Made by a program: the position numbers and the translations under genes | Notes under the pieces: generated by a model | What the model saw: the letters and a program-made list of their open reading frames with translations, nothing else | What the model was told of the DNA's origin: nothing | Database searches by the model: none | Source of the DNA: Sphingomonas jinjuensis | Lineage (GTDB): Bacteria > Pseudomonadota > Alphaproteobacteria > Sphingomonadales > Sphingomonadaceae | Direction: 5' to 3' | Length of the DNA: 64,000 nt | Assembly (NCBI RefSeq): GCF_014197105.1 | Contig: NZ_JACIEV010000009.1 | Span: forward strand, 153,631-217,630 | Shown here: positions 43,642 to 53,057 of the stretch, piece after piece | How the letters are laid out: each line of letters starts with the position of its first letter | Position numbering within the stretch: position 1 is the first letter of the stretch

Positions 43642-44933
43642 ACGACGTCGTCGCGTTCCTCACCGCGCGCGGCATTCCCATCCCCTCGCGCGTCGATGCG
43701 ATCGAGATGGCCATTGCGGGCGGGCTCATCCTCCTGTGCCTTATGCTCGGCGTGCTCGCAGGGCGCAACGTCGGGCCGCGGATTGCCGGCTGGTGGCAGG
43801 CGCACGTCGCCAATCATGTCGAGGGCCTTGCCCCGCGCCTCGCGCTGATCACCCGCCACGGCGTCGCCGCACTGGCGCTGAGCATCGTCGCCGTGGCTCA
43901 CCCGTGGAGCGGGCTGGCGGCGCTCGAGATCGGTCTGGCGCTCGGCGCGGCAGCGATGCTGACCGCGCACCAGGTCCTCCGCGGCCTCGGCATCGCGGCC
44001 TGGGCGGCGTGGACGGTGGCACTGATCCTGTTCGTCGCGCTGTTCAGCCGCTCGGTCGGCGGCCTGACCGCGCTGACCGACACGCTCGATGCGGTCGGCT
44101 TCGACGTCGGCAAGCGACGCCTGTCGCTGCTTGGCGTGACGGTGGCGATGGTGATCGTCATCGGCCTGCTCGCACTGGTCCGCCTCGCCAACCGCGTGAT
44201 CGGCCATTCGATCAGCCGCTCGCGCTCGCTCGACCCGACGCAGAAGCTGCTGACGCAAAAGATCGCCGGGATCGTCATCGTCGTCTCCGCCTTCTTCGTC
44301 GGCATCGACCTGCTCGGCATCGACCTGACCGCGTTCGCCGTCTTTTCGGGCGCATTCGGCCTGGCGGTCGGCTTCGGCTTGCAGAAGACGATCGGTAATC
44401 TGATCGCCGGCATCATCCTGCTGATGGACCGATCGATCAAGCCGGGCGACGTCATCGTCGTCGGCCAGAAGGGAGAGGTCGGGTGGGTCAACAAGATCGG
44501 CGTCCGCGCCGTCAGCGTCCTGACGCGCGACGGCAAGGAGCATTTGATTCCCAACGAGAATCTCATGACGCAGGAGGTGGAGAACTGGTCTTTCTCCGAC
44601 CGCAACGTCCGCGTGCGCGTGCCCGTCAGCGTCGCCTACAGCTGCGACCTGAGGATGGCGCAGCAGTTGATGCTCCGGGCCGCGGCCGAGAGTCCGCGCG
44701 TGCTGAAGAGCCCCAAGCCGAACGTCTGGCTGCTCGAGTTCGGCAACGACGGCATCGAGCACGAGATATTGTGTTGGATCAGCGACGCCGAGAACGGGAT
44801 CGGCAACGTCCGCTCCGACGTGCTCAACCGCCTGTGGTGGCTGTTCAAGGAGCACGGCGTCTCGGTGCCGTTCAGCCAGCAGGACATCTATATCCGCGGC
44901 TGGCCGAAGGAGGGCGGGCCAAACCCTTCCTGA
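43638..44933 (+). CDS. Small-conductance mechanosensitive channel (MscS family)
   Basis: 431 residues, GTG start that overlaps metC by 4 bp. Four to five N-terminal membrane segments precede the pore helix and the MscS beta-domain: AVFSGAFGLAVGFGLQKTIG, NLIAGIILLMDRSIKPGDVI and LTRDGKEHLIPNENLMTQEV. The channel opens under osmotic downshift. It is longer than E. coli MscS (286 residues) because of the extra N-terminal helices. It is the last gene of the photolyase-sseA-metC operon and is followed by a palindromic repeat. Confidence 0.93.
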   Translation: MNDVVAFLTARGIPIPSRVDAIEMAIAGGLILLCLMLGVLAGRNVGPRIAGWWQAHVANHVEGLAPRLALITRHGVAALALSIVAVAHPWSGLAALEIGLALGAAAMLTAHQVLRGLGIAAWAAWTVALILFVALFSRSVGGLTALTDTLDAVGFDVGKRRLSLLGVTVAMVIVIGLLALVRLANRVIGHSISRSRSLDPTQKLLTQKIAGIVIVVSAFFVGIDLLGIDLTAFAVFSGAFGLAVGFGLQKTIGNLIAGIILLMDRSIKPGDVIVVGQKGEVGWVNKIGVRAVSVLTRDGKEHLIPNENLMTQEVENWSFSDRNVRVRVPVSVAYSCDLRMAQQLMLRAAAESPRVLKSPKPNVWLLEFGNDGIEHEILCWISDAENGIGNVRSDVLNRLWWLFKEHGVSVPFSQQDIYIRGWPKEGGPNPS

Positions 44934-44938
44934 ACTAC

Positions 44939-45040
44939 AACCCCGGCGAAGGCCGGGGCCCAGGTTCGGCGAAGGTCGTGGCAGCGCATGCCGGTCGCGG
45001 CATACCACTAGCAGCTGGACCCCGGCCTTCGCCGGGGTGG
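44939..45040. repeat. Palindromic intergenic repeat, CCCCGGCGAAGGCCGGGG family
   Basis: AACCCCGGCGAAGGCCGGGG (from 44939) is itself a hairpin. It is repeated inversely as ACCCCGGCCTTCGCCGGGG at 45019-45037. The element fills the gap between convergent mscS and the BamF-like gene and may double as a terminator for both. Confidence 0.85.
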
Positions 45041-45056
45041 CAGCGTTGCGAAAGGA

Positions 45057-45479
45057 TCAGTTGCCCGCCTTCGCCCGCGCGTCCTGGCCGTCGCCCTGCG
45101 GCGCGGCGACGATGTCGCGGGTGGTCGAGCCCTTGTCGACCACCGTGGTCGACGGGTCGCCGACCGACGAGCGGATGCCCGCCTCGTCCGACGTGGCGCC
45201 GGCCTCGTCGATCGTCGCGCTTTCGCTGGCGCTGCGGCGCGCCGGGCCGCCGAACAGCGCCTGCAACGTCTCGGCCTGCGCATTGGCGGTCTGCGGGTTG
45301 GTCGCGGCGGCGCCAGGCTGCGGCGGGACCAGCGCGAAATCGGGCGGGATCACCAGCGGCGCCTGGCGGGCCACGGCGAACTCGTCGGGGCGGACGCGGT
45401 TGATGCCGCCACGGGCGCAGCCCGAGAGGGCGAGCGCGGCGACCGCCACCGCGGCGACGAGCGAAACTGACTTACGCAT
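45057..45479 (-). CDS. BamF-like lipoprotein (DUF3035)
   Basis: 140 residues. The N-terminus SLVAAVAVAALALSGCARGG ends in a lipobox with Cys at about residue 21. The mature part opens INRVRPDEFAVARQAPLVIP, the conserved motif of the DUF3035/BamF family of alphaproteobacteria, then becomes Ala/Gln-rich and disordered. BamF is described as a subunit of the outer-membrane beta-barrel assembly complex. It overlaps the lspA gene by 8 bp, which suits a lipoprotein next to its signal peptidase. Confidence 0.75.
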   Translation of the reverse strand: MRKSVSLVAAVAVAALALSGCARGGINRVRPDEFAVARQAPLVIPPDFALVPPQPGAAATNPQTANAQAETLQALFGGPARRSASESATIDEAGATSDEAGIRSSVGDPSTTVVDKGSTTRDIVAAPQGDGQDARAKAGN

Positions 45480-45981
45480 TCGGATTCTCCGGAAGATCGC
45501 CGCGCTTGTCGCGCATCAGGAGCGCGCGGACAAGCAGGACGACGACGCCGAGCGTGATCGCGGCGTCGGCAACGTTGAAGATCAGGAACGGGCGCCAATC
45601 ACCAAAGTGCAGATCGGCGAAATCGACGACATAGCCCAGGCGCATCCGGTCGAGGATATTGCCCAGCGCACCGCCCAGCACCGCGCCGAGCGCGATCTGG
45701 TCCGCCCGCGCCTTCTCGCGCGTCATCCACACCGCAACCGCCACCGCGATGGCGGCGGTGAAGGCGACCAGCACCCATCGCTGCATGTCGCTGTCAGCGC
45801 GCAGCAGTCCCAGCGACACGCCGTGATTCGCGACGAAGCGCAGGTTGAAGAAGGACGTGATCTCGCGCGCCGCGGTCAGCTCGTTCAGCTTCAGTCCGTC
45901 GGTTACGGCGATCTTGGTCAGCTGGTCGACGACGAAGGTCGCCGCCGCCATGCCGAGCCCCGCACGTGGCATAACGCTCAC
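45472..45981 (-). CDS. lspA: Lipoprotein signal peptidase (prolipoprotein signal peptidase II)
   Basis: 169 residues, started at the GTG at 45981, whose GTGA overlaps the ileS stop. The longer frame has no family sequence. Four membrane segments. Catalytic Asp motifs: ALGNILDRMRLGYVVDFADL and FNVADAAITLGVVVLL. Also the DQLTK motif near the start. It cuts the signal peptide after lipid attachment. The ribF-ileS-lspA order is common in bacteria. Confidence 0.95.
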   Translation of the reverse strand: MSVMPRAGLGMAAATFVVDQLTKIAVTDGLKLNELTAAREITSFFNLRFVANHGVSLGLLRADSDMQRWVLVAFTAAIAVAVAVWMTREKARADQIALGAVLGGALGNILDRMRLGYVVDFADLHFGDWRPFLIFNVADAAITLGVVVLLVRALLMRDKRGDLPENPNA

Positions 45982-48785
45982 TGCACCACGCTCGCGCAGC
46001 GATCGCACAGCTCGCCGTCGGCCGTCACCTCGGGCAGCAGCCGCCAGCAGCGCCCGCACTTGTGATAGTCCGACCGGGTTACCGCCACCGCGTCGCCCTC
46101 ATGAACGGCGGCGACGATGAACGTTTCCGCCAGCTCCTTTGCGGGCAGCGGCAGCGTGGGTACGGTCACCACCGCCTCGTTGCTCGACCGGATCACCTTC
46201 TCGCGGCGCAGCGGCTCGATCGCCTCGGTCACCGCCACGCGGAGCGCGCGTACCTCGTCCCAGTTGGTGCCGACCGGCCGGTCGCCGGGCAGTGCCGGCA
46301 GTTCGGGCCATTCGAGCAGGTGGACCGACCCATCCTCGTCGGGGAAGCGTGCCTGCCACACTTCCTCCGCCGTGAAGCACAGGATCGGCGCGGCGTAGCG
46401 GACCAGCGCGTGGAACAACGTATCGAGCACTGTGCGATAGGCCCGCCGCTTCGGATCGGTCGCGGCGTCGCAGTAGAGCGAATCCTTGCGGATATCGAAG
46501 AAGAACGCCGACAGCTCGTCCTGCGCGAAGTCGGTCAGCAGCCGCTGGTAGCGGTTGAATTCGAAGTCGCCTGCCGCTGCACGCAGCTCGGTATCGAGCA
46601 TGCCGAGCCGATGGAGGATGTAGCGCTCCAGCTCGGGCATGTCGGCGGGCTCGACCCGCTCCGCCTCGTCGAACCCATCGAGCGCGCCGAGCAGGTAGCG
46701 GAACGTGTTGCGCAGCTTGCGGTACGCGTCCGACGCGGTCGACAGCACTTCCTTGCCGATGCGCACATCGTCGAAATAATCGGTCGACGCCGCCCACAGG
46801 CGCAGGATGTCGGCCCCGCTCTCGCCGATGATCTTCAGCGGATCGACGACGTTGCCGAGCGACTTGGACATCTTGCGCCCCTTGTCGTCGAGCGCGAAGC
46901 CGTGGGTCAGCACCGCGTCATAGGGCGCGCGACCGCGGGTGCCGCAGCTTTCGAGCAGCGACGACTGGAACCAGCCGCGATGCTGATCCGAACCCTCGAC
47001 GTACAGGTTCGCGCGCGTCCCCTCGCCGAAGCGCGCCTCGACGGTGAAGACATGGGTGCAGCCCGAATCGAACCACACGTCAAGAATGTCCTGCTGCGGC
47101 TCGTAATCGGCCAGGCGGTGGGCATCGCCGAGCAGCGCCTGATGATCCGCGGTGAACCACGCATCGGCGCCGCCTTCGCGAAACGCCTCGACGATCCGCG
47201 CATTGACGGCGGGATCGTTCAGATAGCGCCCGGTCTCGCGATGGACGTACAGCGCGATCGGCACGCCCCAAGCACGCTGGCGGCTGATGACCCAGTCGGG
47301 CCGCCCCTCTACCATCGAGCGGATACGGTTCTCCGCGCGGGCGGGCACCCAGCGCGTCCGCTCGATCGCGTCGAGCGCGACCTGGCGCAGCGTGGCGGCG
47401 TTGCCGTCCACGATCGGACGCTCCGCAGAGTCGCCAGCGGCCTCACCCTCGCCCGCACCCAAATCCATCGGGATGAACCACTGCGGCGTCGCGCGGAAGA
47501 TCACCTTCGCCTTCGAGCGCCATGAATGCGGATAGCTGTGCGCATAATCCTCACTCGCCGCGATCAGCGCTCCCGCCTCGCGCAGGTCGGTGCAGATCGG
47601 GCCGTCGGGGCTGACGAACTTCTTGTTGATGACCGAGCCCTGCCCGCCCAGCCACGCCCAATCGGGCCGGTACATGCCGGCGGCATCGACCGCGAACACC
47701 GGCTCGATGCCGTTCGCCTTGCACAGCTCGAAATCGTCCTCGCCGTGATCGGGTGCCATGTGGACCAGGCCGGTGCCGGCATCGATCGTCACGAAGTCGC
47801 CCTGGAGGAACGGCCGCGGCTTGGCGAAAAAGCCGCCGAGATGGTGCATCGGGTGGCGCGCCGTAGCGCCCTCCAGCACCGGCCCCTTGGCCAGAAGCTC
47901 GAACGATTCCATGCCGATGCCGGTGCGCTTCATGAACGCGGGCAGCAGCGGTTCGGCGACCATGTAGCGCTTGCCGCCATGGCCGAAGACCAGATAGTCG
48001 ATCGCCGAGCCATAGGCGATCGCCTGGTTGACCGGGATCGTCCACGGCGTCGTCGTCCAGATCACCGCGATGGCGCCCGCCATCTGCGGCGCTTCGGGAC
48101 AGTCGATGATCTCGAACCCGACGTCGATCTGGGTCGAGACGATGTCCTCATACTCGACCTCGGCCTCGGCCAGCGCGGTCTTCTCGACCGGCGACCACAT
48201 CACCGGCTTGGCGCCGCGATACAGCTGGCCGCTTTCCGCGAACTTCAGCAGCTCGCTGACGATCGTTGCCTCGGCGGCATAGGTCATGGTGAGGTAGGGA
48301 TCGTCCCAATCGCCCATGACGCCCAGCCGCTCGAACTCCCCGCGCTGCACCGCGACCCATTTTTCGGCATAGGCGCGGCATTCGGCGCGGAACTGCGCGA
48401 CCGGCACCTCGTCCTTGTTGAGCTTCTTGGCGCGATAGGCCTCCTCGACCTTCCACTCGATCGGCAGGCCGTGGCAATCCCAGCCGGGCACATAGGGCGC
48501 GTCCTTGCCCATCAGCGTCTGGCTGCGCACGATGATATCCTTCAGGATCTTGTTCATCGCGTGGCCCATGTGGATATCGCCGTTGGCGTAGGGCGGGCCA
48601 TCGTGGAGGATGAAGCGTTCGCGGCCGGCTCGCGCCTCGCGCAGCTTCTGGTACAGCCCGATCCGCGCCCAGCGCTCCAGGATCGCCGGCTCCTTCTGGG
48701 CGAGCCCGGCCTTCATGGGGAAATCGGTCTTCGGCAGGAAGACGGTGTCGCGCCAGTCTTTGGCTGTATCGGATGCGTCGGTCAT
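45978..48785 (-). CDS. ileS: Isoleucyl-tRNA synthetase
   Basis: 935 residues, class I synthetase. HIGH motif: GPPYANGDIHMGHAMNKILK. KMSKS motif: GRKMSKSLGNVVDP. The catalytic core and editing domain are present. The C-terminus carries a zinc-binding region (KCGRCWRLLPEV with GELCDRC). The ATG at 48785 is the only good start. Its ribosome binding site is weak. A perfect DnaA-box-like 9-mer lies 34 bp upstream. lspA follows with a 4-bp overlap. Confidence 0.98.
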   Translation of the reverse strand: MTDASDTAKDWRDTVFLPKTDFPMKAGLAQKEPAILERWARIGLYQKLREARAGRERFILHDGPPYANGDIHMGHAMNKILKDIIVRSQTLMGKDAPYVPGWDCHGLPIEWKVEEAYRAKKLNKDEVPVAQFRAECRAYAEKWVAVQRGEFERLGVMGDWDDPYLTMTYAAEATIVSELLKFAESGQLYRGAKPVMWSPVEKTALAEAEVEYEDIVSTQIDVGFEIIDCPEAPQMAGAIAVIWTTTPWTIPVNQAIAYGSAIDYLVFGHGGKRYMVAEPLLPAFMKRTGIGMESFELLAKGPVLEGATARHPMHHLGGFFAKPRPFLQGDFVTIDAGTGLVHMAPDHGEDDFELCKANGIEPVFAVDAAGMYRPDWAWLGGQGSVINKKFVSPDGPICTDLREAGALIAASEDYAHSYPHSWRSKAKVIFRATPQWFIPMDLGAGEGEAAGDSAERPIVDGNAATLRQVALDAIERTRWVPARAENRIRSMVEGRPDWVISRQRAWGVPIALYVHRETGRYLNDPAVNARIVEAFREGGADAWFTADHQALLGDAHRLADYEPQQDILDVWFDSGCTHVFTVEARFGEGTRANLYVEGSDQHRGWFQSSLLESCGTRGRAPYDAVLTHGFALDDKGRKMSKSLGNVVDPLKIIGESGADILRLWAASTDYFDDVRIGKEVLSTASDAYRKLRNTFRYLLGALDGFDEAERVEPADMPELERYILHRLGMLDTELRAAAGDFEFNRYQRLLTDFAQDELSAFFFDIRKDSLYCDAATDPKRRAYRTVLDTLFHALVRYAAPILCFTAEEVWQARFPDEDGSVHLLEWPELPALPGDRPVGTNWDEVRALRVAVTEAIEPLRREKVIRSSNEAVVTVPTLPLPAKELAETFIVAAVHEGDAVAVTRSDYHKCGRCWRLLPEVTADGELCDRCASVVQ

Positions 48786-48818
48786 GAGTGGCGCGTGGTG
48801 TAGCGGGGAGTGTTTACG

Positions 48819-48827
48819 TTATCCACA
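48819..48827. promoter_or_regulatory. Perfect DnaA-box sequence TTATCCACA
   Basis: TTATCCACA at 48819-48827 matches the strong DnaA-box consensus exactly. It lies in the 77-bp gap between ribF and ileS, upstream of ileS. It is the only exact copy I found. It may be a DnaA-regulated promoter or a titration site. Confidence 0.55.
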
Positions 48828-48862
48828 ATGCAATTTGCGGCACGCGCGATGACGGATTCGGG

Positions 48863-49780
48863 TCAGCCCAGGAGCGCCCGCGCCCGATCGCAGTCGGCGT
48901 CCATCTGGCGGATCAGCGCGTCCATGTCGTCGAACTTGGCTTCCGGCCGGATATATTCGATCAGCGCGACCTCGATCGTCTGGCCGTAGAGATCGCCGGC
49001 GAAGTCGAAGAAATGCGGCTCCAGCAATTCCTTGGGCGGATCGAAGCTCGGGCGGATGCCGAGGTTCGCCGCGCCCTTCAACACCCGGCCATCGGCCAGG
49101 CGACCGGTGACGGCGTAGATGCCATAGGCAGGGCGCAGATAGTTGCCGAGGTCGATATTGGCGGTCGGATAGCCGATCTGCCGCCCCAGCTTGTCGCCAT
49201 GCTGCACCACGCCCTGGATCGAAAACGGCCGCGTCAGCAATCGGGCCGCCTCGCGCATCTCGCCCAGGCGCAGCGCGCCGCGGATGCGACTCGACGATAC
49301 CGGCTCGCCTTCGAGCAGCACGGGAGCGACGGTATCGACGCTGAAGCCATAGTCCGCGCCGAGCGCCTGGAGCACCGCGACGTTGCCGCCCTTGCGCCGG
49401 CCGAAGGTGAAGTCGCTGCCCGTGACGACCCCCGCGGCGCGCAGATTTTTCACCAGCCGCTGCGCCACGAACTCCTCCGCAGTCAGCCCAGCGAGATCGC
49501 CGTCGAAGCGGAACACCACCATCGCATCGGCGCCGGCCTCCGCGAACAAGGCCTCGCGCTGGTCAAGCGTCGTCAGCCGGAACGCCGGCGCATCGGGCAG
49601 GAAGTGGCGCACCGGATGCGGATCGAATGTGGCGACCAGCACCGGCCGCCCCGCCGCCCGCTCGACCGCGCGCGCGACGACGGCCTGGTGACCGAGGTGG
49701 AAGCCATCGAAATTGCCGAGCGCGACGACCCCGCCTGCAAGCGCATCGGGCACCGTCGCGGCGCCGTCTAGCCGCTGCAT
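48863..49780 (-). CDS. ribF: Bifunctional riboflavin kinase/FAD synthetase RibF
   Basis: 305 residues from the ATG at 49780 (MQRLDGAATV). The frame runs further upstream but without family sequence. FAD synthetase domain: ALGNFDGFHLGHQAVVARAV, ATFDPHPVRHFLPDAP, GSDFTFGRRKGGNV, SSSRIRGALRLGEM. Riboflavin kinase domain: GYPTANIDLGNYLRPAYGIY and GAANLGIRPSFD. It makes FMN and FAD from riboflavin. It is the upstream neighbour of ileS on the same strand, an old and common linkage. Confidence 0.96.
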   Translation of the reverse strand: MQRLDGAATVPDALAGGVVALGNFDGFHLGHQAVVARAVERAAGRPVLVATFDPHPVRHFLPDAPAFRLTTLDQREALFAEAGADAMVVFRFDGDLAGLTAEEFVAQRLVKNLRAAGVVTGSDFTFGRRKGGNVAVLQALGADYGFSVDTVAPVLLEGEPVSSSRIRGALRLGEMREAARLLTRPFSIQGVVQHGDKLGRQIGYPTANIDLGNYLRPAYGIYAVTGRLADGRVLKGAANLGIRPSFDPPKELLEPHFFDFAGDLYGQTIEVALIEYIRPEAKFDDMDALIRQMDADCDRARALLG

Positions 49781-49818
49781 GCGCGCGCTATATCGGGCGC
49801 TTGGCGGGCGCGCCACTC

Positions 49819-50982
49819 CTAACCCCGTTGAGGCACCAGCCCGGCCCGGATCACGCGCAGCACGTTGCCACCCATCACCGCCCTCACCTCGGCGGGCGTG
49901 AAGCCACGGTCGAGCAGCGCCTGCGCCACGGCAGCGACATGGGCAGCGTCGAACCCGGTCGTCACCGCCCCGTCGAAGTCGCTGCCCAGCCCGACATGCG
50001 CGACACCGACGAGGTCGCGGACATGCGCGATCGCCGCGGCGACGGCGGTGGGCGCGGTCGAGCAGACCGCCGCATCCCAATAGCCGATGCCGACGACACC
50101 GCCGGTCCGCGCGATGCCGCGGATCTCGTCGTCGGTCAGGTTGCGGTTCACGCGGCAGGTCGCCTGGACGCCGCCGTGGCTGGAGACGACCGGCCGCCGT
50201 GCCATCGCCAGCATGTCGGCGACCGCGGCGTGGCTCGCATGGGCGACGTCGACGATCATCCCCTTCGCCTCCATCCGTCTCAGCACCATGCGACCGAGCG
50301 GGGTTAGCCCGCCCTTGCCCAGACCATGCATCGATCCGGCGACATCGGTGTCGAAGAAATGCGCGAAGCCTGCCATGCGGAAGCCAGCGGCATAGAGGCG
50401 GTCGAGATTGGCGGGATCACCCTCCAGATCCTGTAGCCCCTCGATCGACAGCATCCCACCGACGACCTTGGCGCCGCGCGCGCGATCGGCAAGCAGGCGA
50501 TCGACATCCATCGGCGAGCGAATCACGCGCAACCGACCGTCTGACTTTGCGGCGAAGCGGTCGAGCTTCTCGGCATGATAGAGCGAGCGCTGGAGCAACG
50601 ATCCCCAGGTCCGCGGCGGCTGCAATTGCGCGATCGCGAGCATCGTGATGTTGTCGCTGTCGGCACCGTTGGCGTCGTAATTCTGGTGCTTGGGCGTCTT
50701 CGTTACCGACGAGAAGACCTGAAGCGCATAGCCGCCCTCGATTAGCCGGGGCACGTCGACCTGACCGCTCGCCGACCGCTTCGTCAGGTCGCGATCCCAG
50801 AGCAGCGGATCGGCATGCATGTCGGCGACTTCGCTCGACAGCGCGCGCGCCTCGGGCGTGATGCGCAGCGGCGTCGGGGTGACGCGGTTCATCGAGCGTT
50901 CGACGATGCCGGGGGCGAACAGGAAGAACGCGGCGAGCGCCACCACGACGACCGCCATGCCGATCAGCAACCAGCGCTTCAT
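49819..50982 (-). CDS. Membrane dipeptidase (peptidase M19 family)
   Basis: 387 residues from the ATG at 50982, preceded by GGAGAGGTGGG. One N-terminal membrane segment (RWLLIGMAVVVVALAAFFLF) anchors the enzyme, and the catalytic part faces the periplasm. Zinc ligands: the H-x-D of VADMHADPLLWDRDL, then VDVAHASHAAV and PVVSSHGGVQATCRVNRNLT, plus VGLGSDFDGAV near the end. It hydrolyses dipeptides, often with D-residues. The gene lies between folA and ribF on the same strand. Confidence 0.93.
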   Translation of the reverse strand: MKRWLLIGMAVVVVALAAFFLFAPGIVERSMNRVTPTPLRITPEARALSSEVADMHADPLLWDRDLTKRSASGQVDVPRLIEGGYALQVFSSVTKTPKHQNYDANGADSDNITMLAIAQLQPPRTWGSLLQRSLYHAEKLDRFAAKSDGRLRVIRSPMDVDRLLADRARGAKVVGGMLSIEGLQDLEGDPANLDRLYAAGFRMAGFAHFFDTDVAGSMHGLGKGGLTPLGRMVLRRMEAKGMIVDVAHASHAAVADMLAMARRPVVSSHGGVQATCRVNRNLTDDEIRGIARTGGVVGIGYWDAAVCSTAPTAVAAAIAHVRDLVGVAHVGLGSDFDGAVTTGFDAAHVAAVAQALLDRGFTPAEVRAVMGGNVLRVIRAGLVPQRG

Positions 50983-51087
50983 CCCACCTCTCCGTCGCTT
51001 CGCGACGAGCATGATGGCCAATGCGACGCACCACCGCCAGCAACGAAGATCAATCGGCGCCCGATACTTCCCCGCCGATGGTAAGGT

Positions 51088-51546
51088 TCAGCGGACGAGT
51101 GTCACGAAGCTATAGGCTGGCCGATCGCCCTCGGCGGGAAAGTCCTCGCGCGCGATTTCGCGCCAGCCGGTGAATGCCGGCACGATCGCGTCGCCTTCCG
51201 GCCTCGCATGCACCTCGGTCAGCTCGATCCGATCGGGCGTGAAGAGCGCGAATATCTCCGCCCCCCCGATCACCGCCGCATCGCCGTCGGCGAGCGCCAG
51301 TGCCTCCTCCGGCGAATACGAAACTTCGGCGCCGTCGGCGCGCCACTCGGTGTCGCGAGTCAAAACGATATGCCGCCGGCCCGGCAGCGGCGCGGGGAAG
51401 CTGTCGAAGGTCTTGCGCCCCATGATCATCGCCCGCCCCATCGTCTCGCGCTTGAAGCGCTTGAGGTCGGCGGGAAGATGCCAGGGCAGCGTTCCATCGC
51501 GGCCGATGACGCCGTTGTCGGCACGGGCGAGGTGAAAGGTAATCAT
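51088..51546 (-). CDS. folA: Dihydrofolate reductase
   Basis: 152 residues. Reduces dihydrofolate to tetrahydrofolate with NADPH. Motifs: NGVIGRDGTLPWHLPADLKR, MGRAMIMGRKTFDSF and the AAVIGGAEIFALF loop. The ATG at 51546 begins MITFHLARADNG. It is close to thyA on the same strand. A hemerythrin gene lies between the two. Confidence 0.97.
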   Translation of the reverse strand: MITFHLARADNGVIGRDGTLPWHLPADLKRFKRETMGRAMIMGRKTFDSFPAPLPGRRHIVLTRDTEWRADGAEVSYSPEEALALADGDAAVIGGAEIFALFTPDRIELTEVHARPEGDAIVPAFTGWREIAREDFPAEGDRPAYSFVTLVR

Positions 51547-51603
51547 ACCGGGCTGATGGACGAAGGCGGCGATGGCGTCACCCCCGCCCGCCCGCAGGCC
51601 GCG

Positions 51604-52122
51604 TCAGCTCGGCTCATGTTCCTTCACATATTCCTTGGGGTCCTTCTCGACCGGCTCGACGCCGTCGATGTGCGCGGCCTCGAACGCCGCGAAGCGTACG
51701 CCCAGCTCGTGGCGTTCCTCGACCGACGAATGGCGGCGGAAATCGGTGAGGCCCTGTCGCTCTTCCTCGGCCAGATGCTTGCTGTTGGCGACATTGGCCT
51801 TGCCCACCGCCTCGAACCACGCGTCGCTACCAACGGGATGCTTGTCGACGTCGGCGGCGGTGTCGCGGATGTCGTTGTGGTCCTCGATCGCATCCTCGGT
51901 TTCGTCGGCGGCCGAATCGGCGTCGTTGCCGCCGGTGCCGATTTCCATCAGCCGCGGATAGAAGAAGCGCTCCTCCGCCTCGGCATGCGCATCGAGCAGG
52001 TTGCGCAGCCGCGTCCAGATCGCGCCCAGCGCCTCGGTATCGGCGGGGTCAATCTCTTCGATCTGCGCGAACATCTTACGCTGCTGCGCATGCTCGTCGA
52101 GAATGAGTTGAGTGATGTCCAT
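51604..52122 (-). CDS. Hemerythrin-domain protein
   Basis: 172 residues from the ATG at 52122 (MDITQLILDEHAQQRKMF). The frame extends upstream without family sequence. Iron-binding pattern of HHE cation-binding proteins: DEHAQQRKMF, then HAEAEERFFYPRLM, DHNDIRDTAADVDKH and NSKHLAEEERQGLTDF. It binds a di-iron centre and may carry or sense oxygen or nitric oxide. It sits between thyA and folA on the same strand. A link to nucleotide metabolism is not evident. Confidence 0.88.
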   Translation of the reverse strand: MDITQLILDEHAQQRKMFAQIEEIDPADTEALGAIWTRLRNLLDAHAEAEERFFYPRLMEIGTGGNDADSAADETEDAIEDHNDIRDTAADVDKHPVGSDAWFEAVGKANVANSKHLAEEERQGLTDFRRHSSVEERHELGVRFAAFEAAHIDGVEPVEKDPKEYVKEHEPS

Positions 52123-52202
52123 CGGTCGGTTCCTGATTTTTCGTTCGCGAGAGTGAACCGAGCGGGCCGGGGGTGGTTCCTGTTGCGAATGGATCGCGTC
52201 GG

Positions 52203-52997
52203 TCAGACCGCGACGGGCGCCTTGATGTGCGGCTGTGCGGCATAGTCGTGGAGCGCGATATCCTCGTAAGCATAGGCGTCGATCGACGGTGCCCGGCGAA
52301 GGATCTCGAGCCGCGGCAGCGAGCCGGGTTGGCGCGTCAGCTGCAGCCGCGCCTGGTCGAGGTGGTTGAGGTAGAGGTGGCAATCGCCCCCGGTCCAGAT
52401 GAAGTCACCCACCTCCAGCCCCGCCTGGTCGGCGAGGAGATGCGTCAGCAAGGCATAGCTCGCGATGTTGAACGGCACACCCAGAAAGATATCCGCCGAC
52501 CGTTGGTACAGCTGGAGCGACAGGCGGCCATCGGCGACATGCGTCTGGAACAGGCAATGGCACGGTGCCAGCGCCATCGCGTGCAGCTCGCCGGGGTTCC
52601 AGGCCGACACGATCTGGCGCCGCGAGTGCGGCTGGGTGCGGATCTGGTCGAGCAGTTCCTTGATCTGGTCGATATGGCGCCCATCGGCCGCCACCCAGTC
52701 GCGCCACTGCTTGCCATAGACCGGGCCCAGGTCGCCGCTCTCGTCGGCCCATTCGTCCCAGATGCTGACCTTCTGCTCCTGCAACCAGCGGACGTTGGTG
52801 TCGCCGCGCAGGAACCACAGCAGCTCGACGATGATCGAGCGCAGGTGCAGCTTCTTCGTGGTCAGCACCGGAAAGCCCTGGCGCAGGTCGAAGCGCATCT
52901 GCGCCCCGAAGACGGAGAGCGTGCCGGTGCCCGTACGGTCCGCCTGACGCGTGCCGGTCTGAAGAACGCGGTCCATGAGGTCGAGATACTGGCGCAT
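52203..52997 (-). CDS. thyA: Thymidylate synthase
   Basis: 264 residues from the ATG at 52997 ([20 protein letters not shown]), the same length as E. coli ThyA. The frame is open to 53081 but that part is encoded by a palindromic repeat, so it is not likely to be coding. Catalytic Cys: [13 protein letters not shown]. Substrate motifs: [20 protein letters not shown] and [14 protein letters not shown]. It methylates dUMP with methylene-tetrahydrofolate and yields dihydrofolate for FolA nearby. Confidence 0.97.
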   Translation of the reverse strand: MRQYLDLMDRVLQTGTRQADRTGTGTLSVFGAQMRFDLRQGFPVLTTKKLHLRSIIVELLWFLRGDTNVRWLQEQKVSIWDEWADESGDLGPVYGKQWRDWVAADGRHIDQIKELLDQIRTQPHSRRQIVSAWNPGELHAMALAPCHCLFQTHVADGRLSLQLYQRSADIFLGVPFNIASYALLTHLLADQAGLEVGDFIWTGGDCHLYLNHLDQARLQLTRQPGSLPRLEILRRAPSIDAYAYEDIALHDYAAQPHIKAPVAV

Positions 52998-53057
52998 GCG
53001 AGCGTGCGTATCGGGCCGGAGCCGAGTCGGGAAGCGCATCCGTGCCCCGCCCCCGCG

